From the NCBI GenBank assembly GCA_020847395.1, contig JADLCD010000058.1, forward strand, positions 1 through 64,000: DNA of 64,000 nt. Reading direction: 5' to 3'. Positions 24,565 to 32,846 of the stretch are shown here, one piece after another; within the stretch, counting starts at the first letter, position 1; each line of letters starts with the position of its first letter. The notes beneath the pieces were generated by a model. That model worked only from the letters and a program-made list of their open reading frames with translations. It had not been told where the DNA came from and searched no databases. Origin of the DNA: Chitinophagaceae bacterium (GTDB lineage: Bacteria; Bacteroidota; Bacteroidia; Chitinophagales; Chitinophagaceae). Made by a program: the position numbers and the translations under genes.

Positions 24565-25830
24565 TTATTTTGCCGGAATCAATTGTTCCCTGCCTGGCCC
24601 GTTAGAGATATATGTAATATTTACACCTAAATATTTATTTATATAGGCTACATAAGTCTTCATCACATCAGGCAGTTCACTATAACTTTTCATTTTCGAA
24701 ACATCTTTATTCCATCCCTTCATCAACTGATATACCGGTTCAATATTCACTTTCGTCATCTGGTAAGGCACCTGCTGCTGTTCTTTTCCGTTAATATTAT
24801 AAGCAGTACATACCTGCAAATCACTGAATGCATCCAGCACGTCAGCTTTTGTCATTACCAGTTGTGTAACCCCATTCACCATGCAGGCAAATTTCAGCGC
24901 TACAAGGTCAATCCAGCCACAGCGACGCGGTCTTCCTGTAGTAGCACCAAATTCATTGCCAATTTTTCTAAGCTCCTCACCTGTTGCATCGTTCAATTCA
25001 GTGGGGAATGGACCACCGCCTACTCTTGTGCAATATGCTTTGGTTACACCAATTACTTCTTTAATTTTTTGCGGAGGAACGCCCAGTCCGGTACAAACAC
25101 CCGCAGATATAGTATTGGATGAAGTTACGAACGGAAAGGTTCCGAAATCAACATCCAGCATACTTCCCTGTGCTCCTTCTGCCAATACTTTTTTGCCCTG
25201 TGCTATTTTATCGTTAATGAAGTATTCTCCATTTACAATTTTAAACCGGCGCATAAACTCAATCGCTTCAAAAAACTCATCTTCCCAGGCTGAAATATCT
25301 TCCTGAAAATGCATGCTGTCAAGCAATTTCTGATGCTTGAGGCGAAGCTTTATATACTGTGTTGTAAAGTTTTTATCAAGCAAATCACCTACACGCAATG
25401 CATTTCTGCCGGTTTTATCCATATATGCCGGCCCAATGCCTTTAAGGGTTGAACCAATCTTATCATTACCCTTTAAATTTTCCGAAGCCTTATCAAGCGC
25501 ACGGTGTGTAGGTAATATAAGATTTGTACGCTCAGAAATATATAAATTCTTAGCGTAATCAATGCCAAACGACGCCACCGTTTCACATTCTCTTTTCAGC
25601 GTAACCGCATCAAGCACTACGCCGTTTCCAATAAGATTAATCGTATCCTCATGAAAAATGCCTGATGGAATCTGGTGCAATACAACTTTCTTGTCTTTAA
25701 CATACAGGGTATGGCCAGCGTTGGGTCCACCCTGGAAGCGTGCAATTATATCGTATGAGGGAGCAAAAAAGTCAACAATTTTACCCTTTCCTTCATCTCC
25801 CCATTGGAGGCCTAATAATACATCAACCAT
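24565..25830 (-). CDS. purA: adenylosuccinate synthetase
   Basis: GTP-dependent enzyme joining IMP and aspartate to form adenylosuccinate in AMP synthesis. The frame of 421 residues begins MVDVLLGLQWGDEGKGK, the conserved P-loop start, followed by FQGGPNAGHT, IGPAYMDKTGR, VLAEGAQGSMLDVDFGTFPFVTSS and TTGRPRRCGWIDL, all in family order. An upstream in-frame ATG at 25872 would add 14 residues, but the -7 box TATTTTTG (25854-25861) lies downstream of it, so 25830 is the better start. Confidence 0.97.
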   Translation of the reverse strand: MVDVLLGLQWGDEGKGKIVDFFAPSYDIIARFQGGPNAGHTLYVKDKKVVLHQIPSGIFHEDTINLIGNGVVLDAVTLKRECETVASFGIDYAKNLYISERTNLILPTHRALDKASENLKGNDKIGSTLKGIGPAYMDKTGRNALRVGDLLDKNFTTQYIKLRLKHQKLLDSMHFQEDISAWEDEFFEAIEFMRRFKIVNGEYFINDKIAQGKKVLAEGAQGSMLDVDFGTFPFVTSSNTISAGVCTGLGVPPQKIKEVIGVTKAYCTRVGGGPFPTELNDATGEELRKIGNEFGATTGRPRRCGWIDLVALKFACMVNGVTQLVMTKADVLDAFSDLQVCTAYNINGKEQQQVPYQMTKVNIEPVYQLMKGWNKDVSKMKSYSELPDVMKTYVAYINKYLGVNITYISNGPGREQLIPAK

Positions 25831-25853
25831 TAAAACTATATTTTGGCAGTGCG

Positions 25854-25861
25854 CAAAAATA
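25854..25861 (-). promoter_or_regulatory. -7 promoter box of purA
   Basis: Minus-strand TATTTTTG, a TAnnTTTG match, 24 bases before the ATG at 25830 and inside the longer alternative frame. Confidence 0.5.
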
Positions 25862-25951
25862 TATGAATGCACTCAATAAGGAAAATATATTATCAGCCCC
25901 TTTTAGATTTACTATCCTGCAAGTATTTATACCGCTTACACAGGCAGCCCT

Positions 25952-25959
25952 TATCTTTG
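25952..25959 (+). promoter_or_regulatory. -7 promoter box of the TerC gene
   Basis: TATCTTTG, exact TAnnTTTG match, 22 bases before the start codon at 25982. Confidence 0.6.
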
Positions 25960-25981
25960 GCAACAAATCTTAATTGTTTAA

Positions 25982-26959
25982 ATGACTGCTACACAAATAT
26001 CTTATTTAACTTTTGGTATAATACTGGTAATAGCTTTGGTTTTTGACCTGGGGTTGATGAGTAAGAAAAACACAACCATCACTATAAAAAAAGCATTGTA
26101 TCAAACACTTTTTTGGGTAGGCTTATCTGTAGCGTTCTGTGTGTTTTTATGGTTTGAAGATGGTCCAAAAGTAGCTACCAAATATTTTACGGCTTACTTA
26201 ATGGAGTGGTCGCTTAGTATAGATAATATATTCGTTTTCATTTTAATTTTTACCTATTTTAAAGTTGAAGAAAAAGATACAGGAAGAGCCCTGCTGATTG
26301 GTATTTTGCTGGCAATTGTTTTTCGTATTGCATTTATTGCGCTGGGAATAGAATTAATTCAACGATTCCATTGGATATTATACTTTTTCGGCTTCTTTTT
26401 ACTGTATACCGGTTACAAGCTCTTTTTCCAAAAAGATGATGAAGAATTTAACCCGGGAGAAACCAAAATATATAAGTTCATCCAGAAATACCTGCGTTTT
26501 ACCAATGTGGAACCGAAAGGAAGATTTACGATAAATCACCATGGAAAAGTGTATTTTACCAATCTCGCTATTGTTGTATTAATGCTGGCAGCTATAGATG
26601 TGGTTTTTGCACTCGATTCTATACCCACTGTTGTTTCGCTGGTGAGAGAAAAAGCAAACGTTCCATTTTCTGAAGAAGATATACTGGTGATTTACTCCTC
26701 CAATATTTTTGCTGTATTAGGCTTGCGTTCACTTTTCTTTTTATTGAAAGGAGCTGTAGACCAGTTCGATTATTTACAACAGGGCATCGCGGTAGTACTG
26801 GTATTTATCGGTATTAAAATGCTGATAGAATATTTTGATATTCACATATCAATTTATATTTCTTTAGCCGTTATTGTTTTAAGCCTGGTTACATCTATAG
26901 TGTATTCTATTTATCATAAACGTAAAATGCCGGGAGTAAAATCCGATAATCTTGATTAG
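25982..26959 (+). CDS. TerC/Alx family membrane protein
   Basis: A 325-residue inner-membrane protein of the TerC family (Alx-like), linked to metal ion (manganese or calcium) export. About nine hydrophobic spans are seen. The two family signature motifs are present: MEWSLSIDNIFVFILIF near residue 78 and AAIDVVFALDSIPTVVSL near residue 205, each with an Asp in the membrane. A cytoplasmic loop (about 155-185) is charged. The murF-alr gene starts 9 bases after it, so they share a transcript. Confidence 0.93.
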   Translation: MTATQISYLTFGIILVIALVFDLGLMSKKNTTITIKKALYQTLFWVGLSVAFCVFLWFEDGPKVATKYFTAYLMEWSLSIDNIFVFILIFTYFKVEEKDTGRALLIGILLAIVFRIAFIALGIELIQRFHWILYFFGFFLLYTGYKLFFQKDDEEFNPGETKIYKFIQKYLRFTNVEPKGRFTINHHGKVYFTNLAIVVLMLAAIDVVFALDSIPTVVSLVREKANVPFSEEDILVIYSSNIFAVLGLRSLFFLLKGAVDQFDYLQQGIAVVLVFIGIKMLIEYFDIHISIYISLAVIVLSLVTSIVYSIYHKRKMPGVKSDNLD

Positions 26960-26968
26960 AGCCATATC

Positions 26969-29491
26969 ATGACAAGTGCTTATACCATCAGTAATATAGC
27001 CGGTATTGTTCATGGAAAGTTGAAGGAAGGCGCAGAAAATCTGCACATTGAATATTTACTTACCGACAGCAGAAAGCTGGTAGAAGCCTCAACAACACTT
27101 TTTTTTGCATTAGATGGTTTTCGCAGAAACGGCGATAGCTTTATTGATGACTTATACAATAGAGGCGTTCGCAGTTTTGTAACCAATTATTCATTTAACA
27201 GCAGCGGATATACTGATGCAAATTTTGTACAGGTAGCAGATGTTTTGCAGGCATTGCAAACACTCACCGCATGGCATCGTTCACAATTTAATATTCCTGT
27301 AATAGGCATTACCGGCAGCAATGGAAAAACCATTGTAAAAGAATGGCTCAATACATTGCTTGAAAAAGAATATACTATTGCAAGAAGCCCGAAAAGTTAT
27401 AACTCCCAGATAGGAGTGCCATTGAGTGTTTGGCAATTAAACCCCGGTTATACATTGGGCATTTTTGAAGCAGGTATTTCATTGCCCGGAGAAATGCAGC
27501 ATCTCGCCAATATTATAAAACCAACCATTGGCATATTAACGCATATAGGCGATGCACACAGCGAAAACTTTGAAACCATTGAACAGAAAATTGCAGAGAA
27601 GCTGAAACTGTTTGCAAATGTGCAATGGATGGTAGCCAATGGTGATAATGATTTGGTAAGGTCAGCTATTGTGAAAGCAGGTTTGCCCTGTGTATTTTTT
27701 GGAAAGAAAGCATATAATGAGATACAGGTACTGCATATAGAAAAGAAGAAAGAAAGCACGGGGATAGGGTTGAAGGTAGAAGGCGGAAGGCGGAAGGTGG
27801 AAGGTGAAGGGTGGAAGGTGGAAGGTGAGGAGGGACTTTTAACTATTGAATTGCCGTTTACAGATGATGCATCTATTGAAAATGCCATTACCTGTTGCTG
27901 TGTTTTGCTGAAGTTTGGATATGATGCCGCCGCCATAGCAGAAAGAATGTTATTGCTGAAACCCGTGGGCATGCGGCTGGAAATGAAGAAAGGCATCAAC
28001 AATTGTTCTATTATTAACGACAGCTATATAGCCGACCTTAGTTCGCTTAGAATAGCGCTTGATTTTTTGCAGCAACAACAGCAGCAGCATAAACATACCG
28101 TTATACTTTCTGATTTTTTTGAAACAGGTATTGTTGAAGAAACCCTGTATAAAGAAATAGCCAATACACTGAAAAGAAAAAAAGTCAGCAGGTTTATCGG
28201 CATAGGAAAAAGTTTGCAGCGATACCAGGGATTTTTCCGGGAGATTTGCAGCCATGCTGATTTTTTTATTTCCACTGATGACTTTATACAACATTTTCAT
28301 AGCAGCCAGTTTCATAATGAAACGATTTTAATTAAAGGTGCAAGAGCTTTTAGCTTTGAACGTATCAGCAGTTTGCTTGAGCAAAAAACACATCAAACTG
28401 TGCTGGAAGTAAATCTTAGCGCTATCGTTCATAACCTTAAGCAATACCAGCAACTGTTACAGCCATCAACAAAAATTATGGCGATGGTAAAAGCCTTTTC
28501 CTATGGCAGCGGCAGCTTTGAAATAGCCAATATATTACAGTTTCAAAAGGTAGATTACCTTGCAGTTGCCTATACTGATGAAGGCGCTGAGCTACGCAAA
28601 TCAGGTATAAGTTTACCTGTTATGGTAATGAATCCTGAACCGGAAAGTTTTGCCTTACTAACAGAATATCACCTTGAACCGGAAATATTTTCTTTCCCGG
28701 TATTAAACGCGTTCCAGGATTTTTTAAAAACACAAGGCACTCAGCATTATCCCATTCATCTTAAAATTGATACGGGCATGCACAGGCTGGGTTTTGAGTT
28801 GAATGAAATTCCGGAACTCGCCCAAATACTTTCAAACGATAATTTCTTTAAAGTACAATCCGTATTCAGCCACCTTGCGGGCAGCGAAGACCCTGAACTG
28901 GATTACTTTACTTTACAACAGGTAGAAACTTACAGGAACGCATACACGCAATTACAGGCTGCACTGCCATATACTTTCTTACGGCATATATCAAACTCGG
29001 CTTCTATAGCCCGCCACCCTCAGTTGCATTTTGATATGGTAAGACCGGGCATTGGTTTATATGGCGTTGATACTACCCATTCGCCGAAGCTGGAACTACG
29101 CGAAGCAGCAACACTGAAAACAACTATTGCACAAATAAAAAAAATACCCGGCGGAGAAACGGTTGGTTATGGGCGTAAGGGTAAAATTCAGCAGGAAAGT
29201 ATAATAGCAACTATACGTATAGGTTATGCTGATGGCTATCGCAGGATTTTCAGTAATGGCACAGGAAAAGTTTTAGTGCGTGGGCATTTAGCGCCTGTTG
29301 CAGGAAATATTGCTATGGATATGACGATGATTGATATCACTAATATTCCAGGTGTAACCGAAGGTGATGAAGTAATTATTTTTGGAGAACAATTATCGGT
29401 TACCCAACTTGCTCAATGGGCGCAAACTATTTCTTACGAAATTATGACGGGCATTTCGCAACGGGTACAAAGGATTTACTTTGAAGAGTAA
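26969..29491 (+). CDS. murF-alr: bifunctional MurF ligase / alanine racemase
   Basis: An 840-residue fusion typical of Bacteroidetes. The N-terminal half adds D-Ala-D-Ala to UDP-MurNAc-tripeptide: P-loop GITGSNGKT (113-121), IGILTHIGDAHSENF, NDSYIADLSSLRIALDFL. The C-terminal half makes D-alanine: PLP-binding Lys508 in MAMVKAFSYGSG, SNSASIARHP, RPGIGLYGV and catalytic Tyr753 in RIGYADGYRR. Odd feature: residues about 267-288 (27770-27832) are a low-complexity block of V-E-G-x-R/W-K units from a GGAAGGTGGA-type repeat; it is in frame and lies in a loop between the central and C-terminal MurF parts. Substrate-binding residues elsewhere look intact. Confidence 0.95.
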   Translation: MTSAYTISNIAGIVHGKLKEGAENLHIEYLLTDSRKLVEASTTLFFALDGFRRNGDSFIDDLYNRGVRSFVTNYSFNSSGYTDANFVQVADVLQALQTLTAWHRSQFNIPVIGITGSNGKTIVKEWLNTLLEKEYTIARSPKSYNSQIGVPLSVWQLNPGYTLGIFEAGISLPGEMQHLANIIKPTIGILTHIGDAHSENFETIEQKIAEKLKLFANVQWMVANGDNDLVRSAIVKAGLPCVFFGKKAYNEIQVLHIEKKKESTGIGLKVEGGRRKVEGEGWKVEGEEGLLTIELPFTDDASIENAITCCCVLLKFGYDAAAIAERMLLLKPVGMRLEMKKGINNCSIINDSYIADLSSLRIALDFLQQQQQQHKHTVILSDFFETGIVEETLYKEIANTLKRKKVSRFIGIGKSLQRYQGFFREICSHADFFISTDDFIQHFHSSQFHNETILIKGARAFSFERISSLLEQKTHQTVLEVNLSAIVHNLKQYQQLLQPSTKIMAMVKAFSYGSGSFEIANILQFQKVDYLAVAYTDEGAELRKSGISLPVMVMNPEPESFALLTEYHLEPEIFSFPVLNAFQDFLKTQGTQHYPIHLKIDTGMHRLGFELNEIPELAQILSNDNFFKVQSVFSHLAGSEDPELDYFTLQQVETYRNAYTQLQAALPYTFLRHISNSASIARHPQLHFDMVRPGIGLYGVDTTHSPKLELREAATLKTTIAQIKKIPGGETVGYGRKGKIQQESIIATIRIGYADGYRRIFSNGTGKVLVRGHLAPVAGNIAMDMTMIDITNIPGVTEGDEVIIFGEQLSVTQLAQWAQTISYEIMTGISQRVQRIYFEE
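27770..27832 (+). repeat. GGAAGGTG-type degenerate repeat inside murF-alr
   Basis: About eight units of GAAGG(T/C)(G/A)GA within the coding sequence. It is the complement of the pyrimidine-rich intergenic stretches at 14498-14552 and 36303-36357, so the same class of repeat has entered or grown inside a gene without breaking the frame. Confidence 0.8.
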
Positions 29492-29499
29492 TAGTGTAA

Positions 29500-29829
29500 T
29501 ACTCAGATTACCAAAATCTACAGCATGACAATAGTATAACCCTTCTTTACCCCGATGTAAGAGATTATAATTTTTTATCGGTATCTGGCGAAGCGGAAAT
29601 ATTGAGAGATAAGTAGCGGATAGATAAATACTGGAACAAAATGGTGGAAGCCTGGTTTGAAAAAGGTAAGGAAGATCCACGCATACGCGTATTAAAAGTG
29701 AAAACTGCTGATGCACATTACCGGGATAACGAAACCAACAAATTTGTTACTTTTTTAAAAGTGGCTGTAAGCGCCGTAACAGGAGAAAAGTTAGATATCG
29801 GACGGCAGGGAAATCTGAATTTATATTGA
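29500..29829 (+). pseudogene. decayed general stress protein 26-like (PNPOx-like flavin protein)
   Basis: Reading one frame from 29500 gives ...LLYPDVRDYNFLSVSGEAEILRDK, a TAG stop at 29614-29616, then RIDKYWNKMVEAWFEKGKEDPRIRVLKV...ISVTGEKLD-like sequence to 29829. The order SVSGEAE, W-N-x-M-x-x-A-W-F-x-x-G-x-x-D-P, LLKV, VTG is that of pyridoxamine-phosphate-oxidase-like general stress proteins. The N-terminal third is missing and one stop breaks the frame, so this is a remnant. The 62-codon frame from 29641 alone is unlikely to be functional. Confidence 0.75.
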
Positions 29830-29878
29830 TGGAGGTTTATCAGGGTATGTAATAATTCCAGCAAAATGCCGGTAAATT

Positions 29879-31720
29879 TTATTTCGTAACAATTACTATA
29901 GCTCCGTTTTTTGCTTTCTTACCGTAAAATTTTAAGGCGCTATCACCTTTTAAAACATCCATGCTTTTAATAGTATTTGGAGGCAGTTTTTTTATTTGCT
30001 TTTCAGAAACATGTTTGCCGTTTAATACATAATAAGCATCAGATGGTATGTTCTCAGGAAGGCTATTATCAAGTTTATATCCGGTAACTGTACGCGGTTT
30101 TAAATCCTGATGCTGATATGAATAATCGATCGTCCCAACAAGTCGCTCTGCTCCAGGTAGTGTATCTTTCACAATTCCTTCTTTTTCTTTTATAAGTATA
30201 GTATCTGCAATTATTTCAACATCTCCTTTTTTCATTTTTACCTGGCCGTTTTCAGCAGCACTTACTACGCCGATCGTATTGCTATTTTTCTTTGTAACAA
30301 TTGATACTGCTCCATTTTTAGCTTTGGCTCCATATAATGATAATGCATTTTGTCCTTTGAATACGGATACACTTTCAATATTATTTTGTTTCAGTTGATA
30401 TATTACATTGGCATCAACAATAGTTCCATCAAGAATATACAACGGCTCATTTGCAGGCATGTTTCTTAATTGCAAAGTATTTTTACCAGGAGGTTTGGTA
30501 GTAATCATAATAACCCCATTTTTACCCTCTTCACCATAAAGGGAAACAGACTCCGGCTGTTTCATTATTTCAATACTTTCAATACTATTGGGGTCAACGG
30601 AATTTATCTGCCAGTTATCATCATTCAACCTAATACCATTGATAATATATATAGGCTTTTTTGGCGTTGCAGTATCGTTCTTTCCGGATATTACGCCAAT
30701 CAGGTTTTGAGCTTCCTGCTTTTTTGCAGGTATAGTATCGGCAGGTATAATTTTATTTGAATGAATATTGTTTTCCGGATTTTTGGCTGTGCCCGATTTT
30801 AATAAAGGAGCTGTGATGTTTACGGTTTTATCATTAGCAGGTTCAATGCTTTCCTTCATCTCATTTCTGAACGATAATAGTAACACGGCTATAACAGGAA
30901 GTAAAAAAAGAAATCTCATTACATTTAATTTCGCGCTTTTAATAGTGTTCATCATAGCTATACGTTTTTTAAGAGAAGAAAAATTAAAATGATTGGTGAA
31001 AGCAAACTGCTGATTGCCTATTACTTTTAATAATAAATATTGATAGGCTGTTTTGTCGAGCCCGTTTTGCAATACTTTATCGTCAGCTAAAAATTCAAGG
31101 TTTTGTCTCACATTATGGCGAATTAACCAAACAAAAGGATTGAACCAGTTGAGTATACAAAGCAACTCGCACCATATAATATCAATACTATGATTTTGTT
31201 TTACGTGTACAAATTCATGACGGATAATTTCTTCAAGTTCAGCATCATCATGCAGGTTGGTATTGATGAAAATGGCATTACCAAAAGAGAATGGTGTAAT
31301 CTTATCGTCAAGCTGGTAAATTTTGGTTGTATCATCTGAAAGTACCCTTGCCCTCGTTTTCATTTTTGCAAAAGCAAACAACCTCACAATTAAACGAAAT
31401 AGCAACAACAATGATCCTAAAGCAAGCGTGGCAATCACCCAATCCCACGATGTAAGTGATTCAAAAAAATTAGTTTGCTTTTCGGCGCCAAATCCAATTG
31501 CAGGTATCCACTGTAACATAACGGAACCTTCAAGTTTTTGCTTTTGTAAAGAAGGCATTACATTAATCAGGGGTATTATAAAACTCAAAATGGTATATCC
31601 CACCAGGTACCACCTGTTCCAGTTATAGAAAGTAAGCCTGCGTAAAAATAACTGGTAAAATAAGTAAACCACCGCAAGGCAGATATTGAGTTTAATAATA
31701 TAATCTATTAGTACTGGCAT
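29879..31720 (-). CDS. BlaR1/M56 family membrane metallopeptidase with plug-like repeats
   Basis: A BlaR1-type sensor-protease. Membrane spans lie near the N-terminus and around the catalytic zinc motif HEFVH (about 168-172), with EFLADDKVL as the third ligand region. Such proteins cleave the partner BlaI repressor on signal. The periplasmic C-terminus has no penicillin-binding domain; instead there are three repeats of about 50 residues, each like PLYILDG...IESVSVFKG..LSLYGAKAKNGAVSIVTKK, resembling TonB-receptor plug segments (about 360-415, 425-480, 560-613). ATG 31720 (613 residues) is preferred: the longer frame from 31789 overlaps blaI by ATGA but its first 23 residues come from low-complexity repeat DNA. 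Confidence 0.87.
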   Translation of the reverse strand: MPVLIDYIIKLNICLAVVYLFYQLFLRRLTFYNWNRWYLVGYTILSFIIPLINVMPSLQKQKLEGSVMLQWIPAIGFGAEKQTNFFESLTSWDWVIATLALGSLLLLFRLIVRLFAFAKMKTRARVLSDDTTKIYQLDDKITPFSFGNAIFINTNLHDDAELEEIIRHEFVHVKQNHSIDIIWCELLCILNWFNPFVWLIRHNVRQNLEFLADDKVLQNGLDKTAYQYLLLKVIGNQQFAFTNHFNFSSLKKRIAMMNTIKSAKLNVMRFLFLLPVIAVLLLSFRNEMKESIEPANDKTVNITAPLLKSGTAKNPENNIHSNKIIPADTIPAKKQEAQNLIGVISGKNDTATPKKPIYIINGIRLNDDNWQINSVDPNSIESIEIMKQPESVSLYGEEGKNGVIMITTKPPGKNTLQLRNMPANEPLYILDGTIVDANVIYQLKQNNIESVSVFKGQNALSLYGAKAKNGAVSIVTKKNSNTIGVVSAAENGQVKMKKGDVEIIADTILIKEKEGIVKDTLPGAERLVGTIDYSYQHQDLKPRTVTGYKLDNSLPENIPSDAYYVLNGKHVSEKQIKKLPPNTIKSMDVLKGDSALKFYGKKAKNGAIVIVTK

Positions 31721-31721
31721 G

Positions 31722-31783
31722 GATGATTTGAGATTTCTGATTTGAGATTTGGGATTGCTGTGGCTGACCGCTGATAGCTTGCA
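31722..31783. repeat. degenerate GATTTGAGATTT repeat at the blaI/blaR1 junction
   Basis: Repeated GATTTGAGATTT(C/G) units followed by a CTGACCGCTGATAGC stretch. It separates blaI from the likely blaR1 start. Related GAAATTTGAAATTTGAG DNA lies at 60960-60985. Confidence 0.5.
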
Positions 31784-31785
31784 GC

Positions 31786-32151
31786 TCAAAGTTTCTTCTT
31801 CCCGCTTTCGATCATTTTTACAATTTCTTTTAATTCCTGGGCTGATAGCTTTTTCTGGTCAACAAAAAAATTTACCAGCTCCTTATATGAATTGCTGAAA
31901 TAATCTTTCACTACACTGCCCATAAATTTTTTCTTATACTCGTCTTCTGTTATTACAGGTTTGTATACATATGTATTACCAAACAGCCGCCCTTGTATAT
32001 ACCCTTTCTTCTCAAGGTTTTTTATGGTAGAAGCAACAGTAGTGTAAGGCGGCGGGTTATCAATATGCTCCATATATGCCTTTACATGCCCTTCTCCCAC
32101 TTTCCATATTGCTATCATCAATTGTTCTTCCTGGGGTGTAAGCTTAGTCAT
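31786..32151 (-). CDS. BlaI/MecI/CopY family repressor
   Basis: A 121-residue winged-helix repressor. LTPQEEQLMIAIWKVGEGHVKAYME and PPYTTVASTIKNLEKKGYIQGRLFGNTYVYKPVI form the family's DNA-binding domain; the C-terminal helices (MGSVVKDYFSNSYKELVNFFVDQKKLSAQELKEIVKMIE) mediate dimerisation. It precedes the M56 peptidase gene and is probably cleaved by it. The pair controls beta-lactam resistance in Firmicutes, but in Bacteroidetes it often controls other genes; no beta-lactamase is near. A 17-bp dyad in front of the gene is its likely own operator. Confidence 0.93.
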   Translation of the reverse strand: MTKLTPQEEQLMIAIWKVGEGHVKAYMEHIDNPPPYTTVASTIKNLEKKGYIQGRLFGNTYVYKPVITEDEYKKKFMGSVVKDYFSNSYKELVNFFVDQKKLSAQELKEIVKMIESGKKKL

Positions 32152-32172
32152 TTTTACGAATTTAGCAGCAAA

Positions 32173-32189
32173 TTACGAAATATTCGTAA
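32173..32189 (-). promoter_or_regulatory. putative BlaI operator
   Basis: TTACGAA-ATA-TTCGTAA is a perfect 7+3+7 dyad, 22 bases before the blaI start at 32151. A further TTACGAA half-site lies at about 32155. The dyad resembles the TACA/TGTA-type sites of this family in size and place, not in exact bases; auto-repression is inferred. Confidence 0.6.
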
Positions 32190-32325
32190 ATATCAAAAAA
32201 ATTATTCCCTATCATTTTCATAACAAATTCCGATAACTTTCCGCTTCTCGAAAACCAGTTTTCCGTTATAGTAAATCAACTCAGGATAATGTTGCCATAT
32301 TTGCCGGATATAAAATCCTATATAC

Positions 32326-32655
32326 ATGTGTCAATTCACCAATTGGTATGCTGATGAAGATGGATATGTAATTCAATGCAAGGAGTGTATGCATTTCCAG
32401 GTAAGTTTCGGTACCACCATGTTAACGCTGAACGAGCAGCAATATCAAACCTTTGTAGCAATGGTGGCGGAGAAAAAACAGGCACTTGTTCCTATGCAGG
32501 ACTGTAATTGTAAATGCATCATTTTGCCCACGCCTTCCAATGCTGTCAATATTGTTCTGTGTGAAAAAGAGCTCAACTTCCTGTATGATATGACACAGGC
32601 TGCTGATAATGAGTTAAAAGCGAGCCAGTTATTAAGCCTGTTTCAGAGGGTATAA
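32326..32655 (+). CDS. small Cys-containing protein, Bacteroidetes hypothetical (DUF6686-like?)
   Basis: A 109-residue cytosolic protein. It begins MCQFTNWYADEDGYVIQCKECMHFQVSFG with a CxxC pair (Cys18, Cys21) and has CNCKC further on (about 59-63), together a plausible zinc or iron site. The C-terminal helix ELNFLYDMTQAADNELKASQLLSLFQRV is Leu/Ala-rich. I believe it belongs to a family of unknown function seen only in Bacteroidetes, possibly DUF6686, but am not sure. Two dead copies of its last 90 bases lie at 35903-35976 and 36163-36252. Confidence 0.75.
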   Translation: MCQFTNWYADEDGYVIQCKECMHFQVSFGTTMLTLNEQQYQTFVAMVAEKKQALVPMQDCNCKCIILPTPSNAVNIVLCEKELNFLYDMTQAADNELKASQLLSLFQRV

Positions 32656-32681
32656 GGTATAGGGTAGGCAACCTTACGGGA

Positions 32682-32744
32682 GAGAAATCTGTTGGGCTAT
32701 AGTGCAAGTGTTGAGCACAAGTACAAATGCCCGGCAGATTTCTC
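32682..32744. repeat. GAGAAATCTG inverted repeat, second copy of 338-397
   Basis: GAGAAATCTG (32682-32691) and CAGATTTCTC (32735-32744) are perfect ends around a core close to that of 338-397 (GTTGGGC, TGTTGAG, AGTACAAATGCCCGG). Size about 63 bases; it looks like a small non-autonomous or REP-type element. Confidence 0.7.
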
Positions 32745-32846
32745 CCTCGCCTAAAAGTGATTAAAGTATAGTGTTCATGTTGGCCCGGATCGAGAGCAGG
32801 TATAAGAGGTTGAGCAAATCCTGCGCCTCACCTGATCGGGGTTCTA

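Noticed and set aside
27448-28002. 184-codon frame opposite murF-alr
   Set aside because: Ser/Pro/Phe-rich antisense shadow of the MurF coding strand, including the GGAAGGTG repeat.
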